The translations under genes were made by a program, and so were the position numbers. Below, piece by piece: positions 52,240 to 56,937 of a DNA stretch of 56,937 nucleotides. The stretch comes from Pantoea septica. Lineage in GTDB: Bacteria > Pseudomonadota > Gammaproteobacteria > Enterobacterales > Enterobacteriaceae. The stretch covers positions 1 through 56,937 of the forward strand of contig NZ_MLJJ01000026.1 of NCBI RefSeq assembly GCF_002095575.1. The letters are read 5' to 3'. The notes under the pieces are model-generated. The model worked only from the letters and a program-made list of their open reading frames with translations. It did no database searches and was not told where the DNA came from. Every line of letters begins with the position of its first letter. Positions within the stretch are counted from its first letter, which is position 1.

Positions 52240-52665
52240 TTAGCGAACTGGGCAGCATTCCCCGGTCGTGCGCTGAGTGTAGCTTGCCGCAGGTTCGCTG
52301 CAGTCGAAGCTCAGCATACGTGGACGCTGAATCGCCTGGCGACGCATATAGTGGCGATAGGCGGTCGGTGTCTGTGAAAACTGACGGCGGAAAACGCGGG
52401 AAAAGGTTTGCTGCGAGTCATAGCCGTACTGCATCGCGATATCAAATACCGGACGCTGCGTCTGGCGCAGCGCTTCCGCCGCCAGCGTCAGGCGACGTTC
52501 GCGAATATAGCCGCCTAGCGTCTGTTTCGTCACGGTGCGGAACATACGCTGCAGGTGCCATTTTGAATAGCCGGACCTGGCCGCCACTTCATCGATCGAC
52601 AGCGTCTTATCCAGGTTTTGATCGATCCAGCGCGTCAGGGAGTGAATGATCTCTTCTTGCATCAT
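52240..52665 (-). CDS. soxS: Superoxide response regulator SoxS (C-terminally extended)
   Basis: SoxS is an AraC-type activator of the superoxide and drug-response genes. Residues 1-106 match E. coli SoxS (107 aa), including LSIDEVAARSGYSKWHLQRMF and RPVFDIAMQYGYDSQQTFSRVF, the two helix-turn-helix units. About 34 residues follow that E. coli lacks, with Cys122, Cys137 and Cys138. The ATG at 52665 has AGGA seven or so bases before; ATG 52662 is next to it. It is driven by the SoxR-bound promoter shared with soxR. Confidence 0.94.
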   Translation of the reverse strand: MMQEEIIHSLTRWIDQNLDKTLSIDEVAARSGYSKWHLQRMFRTVTKQTLGGYIRERRLTLAAEALRQTQRPVFDIAMQYGYDSQQTFSRVFRRQFSQTPTAYRHYMRRQAIQRPRMLSFDCSEPAASYTQRTTGECCPVR

Positions 52666-52710
52666 AATCTCGTCCTTTAGTTCTGAGGGATTCGTTATTT
52701 GACGGAGGCG

Positions 52711-52744
52711 AGTATAATTCCTCAAGTTAACTTGAGGTAAAGAG
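52711..52744 (-). promoter_or_regulatory. soxS promoter with SoxR operator
   Basis: The 18-bp palindrome CCTCAAGTTAACTTGAGG (52720-52737) is identical to the K-12 SoxR site. On the minus strand -35 TTTACC and -10 TATACT are separated by 19 bp, the overlong spacer that oxidised SoxR corrects by bending DNA. Confidence 0.95.
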
Positions 52745-52748
52745 CCAG

Positions 52749-53234
52749 ATGAAAAAAGATCGCAACTACCCCAAACCGGTTTTGACGCCGGGCGAAGTCG
52801 CACGCCGCAGCGGCGTGGCGGTCTCCGCGCTGCACTTTTATGAGAGCAAAGGGCTCATCTCCAGCACGCGCAATGGCGGCAATCAGCGCCGCTACAGCCG
52901 CGACGTGCTGCGGCGCGTCGCCATTATCAAAATCGCTCAGCGCATCGGCATCCCGCTCGCCACCGTCAGCGACAGCCTGATGCATATTCCCGCCAACAAG
53001 CGCATGTCGACCCATGAGTGGGACGCCCTGACGCAGCACTGGCGCGAGGAGCTGGATAAGCGCATTGAAACCCTGACGCGCCTGCGCAACGACCTCGACG
53101 GCTGCATCGGCTGCGGCTGCCTGTCGATGCGCGACTGTCCGCTGCGCAACCCCGGCGACCGGCTGGCGCAGCAGGGGTCCGGCGCGGTACTGCTCGATCC
53201 CGAACAGGATGATAAAGGCGAGCCGCCGCGCTAA
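52749..53234 (+). CDS. soxR: Redox-sensitive activator SoxR
   Basis: SoxR is a MerR-family sensor whose [2Fe-2S] cluster is oxidised by redox-cycling compounds, switching on soxS. It has 161 residues against 154 in E. coli. The MerR winged helix is [26 protein letters not shown]; the cluster cysteines are Cys119, 122, 124 and 130, the same positions as in E. coli. The start lies 12 bp right of the operator palindrome. Confidence 0.97.
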   Translation: MKKDRNYPKPVLTPGEVARRSGVAVSALHFYESKGLISSTRNGGNQRRYSRDVLRRVAIIKIAQRIGIPLATVSDSLMHIPANKRMSTHEWDALTQHWREELDKRIETLTRLRNDLDGCIGCGCLSMRDCPLRNPGDRLAQQGSGAVLLDPEQDDKGEPPR

Positions 53235-53281
53235 AGAAGATGAGCGCTATACTTGCCTGAAGTTCATAACAGGAATTCACT

Positions 53282-53955
53282 ATGATTACCGTCCACCATC
53301 TTGAGCAGTCGCGATCGCACCGCGTGCTGTGGCTGCTGGAAGAGCTGGAAGTGCCTTACCAAATCAAACGCTATCAGCGCGAGGCGTCGATGCTGGCGCC
53401 GGAAGCGCTGAAAAAGGTTCATCCGCTCGGCAAGTCGCCGGTTATTACCGACGGTAATCAGGTGGTGGCCGAATCAGGCGCCATCCTCTCTTATCTGGAA
53501 GGCAAATATGACAGCGAACAGCGACTCACCTCTCTCGACGAGCAGGCGCGTCTGCAGGCGAACTACTGGCTGCACTACGCCGAAGGGTCGCTGATGCCGC
53601 TGCTGGTGATGAAGCTGGTCTTTGGCCGCCTCGGCAAGGCACCGGTGCCCTGGCTGCTGCGTCCGGCGGGGCGGCGCTGGGCAAGGGCATGCAGAAGGCC
53701 TGGCTCGATAAGCAGCTGGTGCCGCATCGCCAGATGATCGAGCACCATCTGGCCGCTCACCCCTGGTTCGCCGGCAAGCGCTTTAGCATTGCCGATATCC
53801 AGATGAGTTTTCCTCTGCTGGCGCTGCAGTCGCGCGGCGGACTGGAGGATATGCCCGCTACGGCGGCCTGGCTTGAAAGCGCACAGCAGCGCGCCGCCTG
53901 GCAGCGCGCCGTTCAGCAGGGCGGCGAGGTGATGCCAGGCGGGCAGGCGACGTAA
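53282..53955 (+). pseudogene. Glutathione S-transferase, disrupted by a 1-base frameshift
   Basis: The first part (53282 to about 53667) is a thioredoxin-like GST N-terminal domain: MITVHHLEQSRSHRVLWLLEELEVPYQ, then VVAESGAILSYLEGKY, with the glutathione-binding ES pair. The GST C-terminal helical domain continues in another frame (about 53671-53955, GKGMQKAWLDKQLVPHRQM, FSIADIQMSFPL). The frame breaks at a GGGG run, 53668-53671; one more G would rejoin them into a full protein of about 225 residues. AGGAATTC precedes the ATG. It is the neighbour of soxR, suiting oxidative-stress detoxification. A sequencing error is possible. Confidence 0.8.
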
Positions 53956-54144
53956 AAAGGCCGCGGCATCAGCAAGTAACGCGGCGACGGCCCGGGCGCC
54001 GACGCCGCACAAGCCTTCAGCAACGTCCATGGACGCTCTTCTTTATCCTGAATTAAGGCGAGGAAGCAGTTGAAAATCTGCTGCCAAACGCCGGATAATC
54101 CCTTGCCTTTTATCTCTCCGCATAGCGGAGAGTTATCCGCCGCG

Positions 54145-54160
54145 AAGTAAACGTTTGCCT
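54145..54160. promoter_or_regulatory. PurR operator upstream of ghxP
   Basis: Read on the minus strand, AGGCAAACGTTTACTT fits the PurR consensus ANGCAAACGTTTNCNT at all fixed positions. It lies about 98 bp before ghxP, a purine permease gene in the PurR regulon of E. coli. The 300-bp gap 53956-54257 otherwise holds only a small CTCTCCGC-ATA-GCGGAGAG hairpin (54113-54131). Confidence 0.8.
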
Positions 54161-54257
54161 GCCGCCTGGCGCGCCATTGTGCCGGGTTGATAACCAGGGA
54201 TTTTGCAGGCAGCGACGCAGGGCGTTTCACACAACAAAAAATTCTTGAGGCTCAACT

Positions 54258-55607
54258 ATGTCATACGAATCACGCTCGTCCGCTGGCAAGCTGGACGCCT
54301 GGTTCTCTGTTTCTGCACGCGGCAGCAGCGTCCGGCAGGAAATTCTGGCGGGATTGACCACCTTCCTGGCGATGGTCTACTCGGTCATTGTGGTGCCCGG
54401 CATGCTGGGCAAAGCGGGCTTTTCGCCTACGGCGGTTTTTGTCGCCACCTGCCTGGTCGCCAGCGTCGGCTCTATCGTGATAGGACTCTGGGCCAACCTG
54501 CCGATGGCCATCGGCTGCGCCATCTCGCTCACCGCCTTTACCGCTTTTAGCCTGGTGCTCGGCCAGCATATCAGCGTGCCGGTGGCGCTCGGCGCGGTAT
54601 TCCTGATGGGGCTGCTGTTTACCTTTATCTCCCTGACCGGCATCCGCGCCTGGATCTTGCGCAATCTACCCATGGGCGTGGCGCACGGCACCGGCGTGGG
54701 CATCGGCCTGTTTCTGCTGCTGATCGCCGCCGACGGTATCGGGCTGGTGGTGAAGAATCCCGCGCCCGGCATGCCGGTGGCGCTGGGTCACTTCACTTCG
54801 TTTCCGGTGATGATGTCGCTGCTGGGACTGGCGGCGATCGTCGGGCTGGAGAAGCGCCGGGTGCCGGGCGGCATTCTGCTCACCATTATCGCCATCTCGA
54901 TTCTCGGGCTGATCTTCGATCCGGCGGTGAAGTTTCAGGGGCTGTTCGCCTTGCCCAGCCTGCGCGACAGTCATGGCGAGTCGCTGCTGTTTAGCCTGGA
55001 TATTATGGGGGCGCTACAGCCGGTGGTACTGCCGAGCGTGCTGGCGCTGGTGATGACGGCGGTGTTCGACGCCACCGGCACCATCCGCGCGGTGGCGGGG
55101 CAGGCGAACCTGCTGGATGAGAAGGGCCAGATCATCAACGGCGGACGCGCCCTGACCACCGATTCGGTCAGCAGCTTGTTCGCTGGCCTGGTCGGCGCGT
55201 CGCCTGCGGCGGTCTATATCGAATCCGCGGCCGGCACGGCGGCGGGCGGCAAGACGGGCCTGACGGCGATTGTCGTCGGCCTGCTGTTCCTGGCGATTCT
55301 GTTTATGTCGCCGCTCGCTTACCTGGTGCCCGCCTATGCCACCGCGCCCGCGCTGATGTATGTCGGCCTGCTGATGCTGAGCAACGTGGCGAAAATCGAC
55401 TTCGGCGACTTCGTCGATGCGATGTCCGGCCTGGTGACCGCGGTCTTTATCGTGCTGACCTGTAATATCGTCACCGGCATCATGCTCGGTTTCGCCACGC
55501 TGGTGGTGGGTCGCCTGTTCGCCGGCGAGTGGCGCAGGCTGAACGTCGGCACGGTGGTGATTGCGGCCGCGCTGGTGATTTTTTACGCTGGCGGCTGGGC
55601 GATTTAG
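54258..55607 (+). CDS. ghxP: Guanine/hypoxanthine permease
   Basis: An inner-membrane nucleobase:H+ symporter of the AzgA-like group in the NCS2 family, importing guanine and hypoxanthine. It has 449 residues, as in E. coli GhxP (YjcD), with about twelve helices. Conserved blocks are [33 protein letters not shown] and [26 protein letters not shown] lies before the ATG. Control by PurR is predicted from the operator above. Confidence 0.95.
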   Translation: MSYESRSSAGKLDAWFSVSARGSSVRQEILAGLTTFLAMVYSVIVVPGMLGKAGFSPTAVFVATCLVASVGSIVIGLWANLPMAIGCAISLTAFTAFSLVLGQHISVPVALGAVFLMGLLFTFISLTGIRAWILRNLPMGVAHGTGVGIGLFLLLIAADGIGLVVKNPAPGMPVALGHFTSFPVMMSLLGLAAIVGLEKRRVPGGILLTIIAISILGLIFDPAVKFQGLFALPSLRDSHGESLLFSLDIMGALQPVVLPSVLALVMTAVFDATGTIRAVAGQANLLDEKGQIINGGRALTTDSVSSLFAGLVGASPAAVYIESAAGTAAGGKTGLTAIVVGLLFLAILFMSPLAYLVPAYATAPALMYVGLLMLSNVAKIDFGDFVDAMSGLVTAVFIVLTCNIVTGIMLGFATLVVGRLFAGEWRRLNVGTVVIAAALVIFYAGGWAI

Positions 55608-55615
55608 CTGTAAAA

Positions 55616-55639
55616 CCGGGCGAGCGCCGCCTCGCCCGG
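55616..55639 (+). terminator. Hairpin after ghxP
   Basis: CCGGGCGAG-CGCCGC-CTCGCCCGG is a perfect 9-bp stem 8 bp after the stop; the T-rich stretch TTCTTCTGATTTTT comes after a few bases. Confidence 0.65.
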
Positions 55640-55756
55640 AATGTTCTTCTGATTTTTGCCGCGCCGCACGCGTGACTTGTCATTCTCTGCGCACTTTGCT
55701 TTACACTTTAGCGCTCACAACATTTTTACTGACTTTACGATTCGCCTAAGGAAAGC

Positions 55757-56937
55757 ATGGAAATCTTCTTCACTATTCTCATTATGACGCTGGTGGTGTC
55801 GCTCTCAGGAGTGGCCGCGCGCATCTTGCCGTTCCAGATCCCGCTGCCGCTGGTGCAGATTCTCGCCGGCGCGCTGCTCGCCTGGCCGACATTCGGCCTG
55901 CATGTCGATTTCGACCCGGAACTTTTTCTGGTGCTGTTTATTCCGCCGCTGCTGTTTGCCGACGGCTGGAAAACGCCGATTAGCGAGTTTCTGCACCACG
56001 GCCGAGAAATTATCGGCCTGGCGCTGGTGCTGGTGCTGATTACCGTGGTCGGCATCGGCTACCTTATCTACTGGACGGTGCCGGGCATTCCGCTGATTCC
56101 GGCCTTCGCGCTGGCAGCCGTGCTGTCGCCGACGGACGCCGTGGCGCTCTCCGGCATCGTCGGCGAGGGGCGCATCCCGAAAAAAATCATGTCTATCGTG
56201 CAGGGCGAGGCGCTGATGAACGACGCCTCCGGCCTGGTCTCGCTGAAGTTCGCCGTTGCGGTGGCGATGGGCACTATGGTCTTTACCTGGGGCGGCGCCA
56301 GCGTCGAGTTCCTTAAAGTGGCGATCGGCGGCCTGATTGCGGGCGTGGCGGTCTGCTGGCTCTACGGCAAATCGCTGCGTCTGCTGAGCCGCTGGAGCGG
56401 CGACGATCCGGCGACGCAAACCGTGCTGCTGCTGCTGCTGCCGTTCGCCTCCTACCTGATTGCTGAACATCTCGGCGTCTCCGGCATCCTGGCGGCGGTC
56501 GCAGCGGGCATGACCATTACCCGCTCCGGCATTATTCGTCAGGCGCCGCTGGCGATGCGCCTGCGCGCCAACAGCGTCTGGCAGATGCTGGAATTCGTCT
56601 TCAACGGCATGGTGTTCCTGATGCTCGGCTTGCAGTTGCCGGATATTATCGGCACCTCGATTGACGCTGCCAACGCCGATCCCAACGTCGAACTCTGGAT
56701 GCTGTTTACCGACATTATCCTGGTCTACGGTGCGCTGATGGTGGTGCGCTTCGGCTGGCTCTGGATCATGCAGCGTCTCAGCAAGCGCGTGCTGAAGAAG
56801 AAGCCGATGGAGTTTGCCAACTACTCGCTGCGTGAACTGCTGATCGCCACTTTTGCCGGCGTGCGCGGCGCCATTACCCTTGCGGGCGTGCTCTCTATCC
56901 CGCTGTTCCTGACGTCCGGCGAGCCGTTTCCGGCGCG
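55757..56937 (+). CDS. yjcE: Na+/H+ antiporter-type transporter YjcE (partial)
   Basis: The first 393 codons of a monovalent cation:proton antiporter-1 family protein (549 residues in E. coli), cut by the window end. Helices start with MEIFFTILIMTLVVSLSGV; conserved parts include FIPPLLFADGWKTP, LSPTDAVALSGIVGEGRIP, and QGEALMNDASGLVSLKFA, with the Asp residues expected for ion binding. The C-terminal cytoplasmic part is not in the window. The transported ion has not been proved for YjcE. Confidence 0.94.
   Translation, partial: MEIFFTILIMTLVVSLSGVAARILPFQIPLPLVQILAGALLAWPTFGLHVDFDPELFLVLFIPPLLFADGWKTPISEFLHHGREIIGLALVLVLITVVGIGYLIYWTVPGIPLIPAFALAAVLSPTDAVALSGIVGEGRIPKKIMSIVQGEALMNDASGLVSLKFAVAVAMGTMVFTWGGASVEFLKVAIGGLIAGVAVCWLYGKSLRLLSRWSGDDPATQTVLLLLLPFASYLIAEHLGVSGILAAVAAGMTITRSGIIRQAPLAMRLRANSVWQMLEFVFNGMVFLMLGLQLPDIIGTSIDAANADPNVELWMLFTDIILVYGALMVVRFGWLWIMQRLSKRVLKKKPMEFANYSLRELLIATFAGVRGAITLAGVLSIPLFLTSGEPFPA

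Noticed and set aside
53913..54230. Small open frame on the minus strand upstream of ghxP
   Set aside because: No ribosome site or homology, and it crosses the GST end and the PurR operator.

Overview
The window is a chromosomal segment of an enterobacterium. Almost every gene has a recognisable E. coli K-12 counterpart from the metA to yjcE part of the map (metA-aceBAK-iclR-metH, pgi, lysC, plsB-dgkA-lexA, dnaB, uvrA-ssb, soxSR, ghxP-yjcE). High GC content, heavy use of GCG/CGC codons, loss of the mal cluster and the gene order point to the Erwiniaceae (Pantoea, Mixta or Erwinia). Genus is an inference from memory of these genomes; no search was run. No rRNA, tRNA, CRISPR array or prophage was seen.

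Layout. (1) 1-10.8 kb: metA, the glyoxylate operon aceB-aceA-aceK, its repressor iclR (convergent with aceK) and the cobalamin-dependent methionine synthase metH, with MetJ, IclR and MetR-type sites. (2) 10.8-21.6 kb: yjbHGFE (exopolysaccharide export), pgi, lysC behind a lysine riboswitch, panS and yjbB. By memory of the K-12 map this block is inverted relative to its flanks metH and psiE. (3) 21.8-33.3 kb: psiE, ubiCA, plsB, dgkA, the SOS genes lexA-dinF, yjbJ, zur, a TraF-like outer-membrane barrel, dusA and the sigma-54 gene pspG. (4) 33.4-44.8 kb: qor, dnaB, an Lrp-type regulator and a YitT-type membrane protein where K-12 has alr, then tyrB, yjbQR, an alcohol dehydrogenase, uvrA and ssb. 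(5) 44.9-51.5 kb, the accessory part: a cysteine hydrolase, an AraC regulator and an EamA transporter; then about 1.8 kb of AT-rich DNA with an IS3-type transposase remnant; then a two-gene unit of a polysaccharide flippase and a TupA-like ATP-grasp protein. (6) 51.5-56.9 kb: yjcB, soxS/soxR, a glutathione S-transferase broken by one base, ghxP with a PurR operator, and the start of yjcE, cut by the window edge.

How the genes work together. Methionine synthesis is covered from acylation of homoserine (MetA) to its methylation (MetH), with lysC feeding the aspartate branch. The aceBAK unit runs and gates the glyoxylate shunt. uvrA, ssb, lexA and dinF form an SOS set with visible LexA boxes. 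soxR senses redox stress and drives soxS across one shared operator.

The most interesting non-genic structure is a family of 101-186 bp palindromic elements (23776-23882, 40913-41098, 51529-51629, plus a half copy near 38678) sitting just beyond gene 3' ends. Each folds on paper into a long outer stem, an inner stem and two hairpins. The outer-stem sequence differs between copies while staying self-complementary, and one copy carries an 86-nt insert of four further hairpins. I do not recognise this family as a named enterobacterial repeat.
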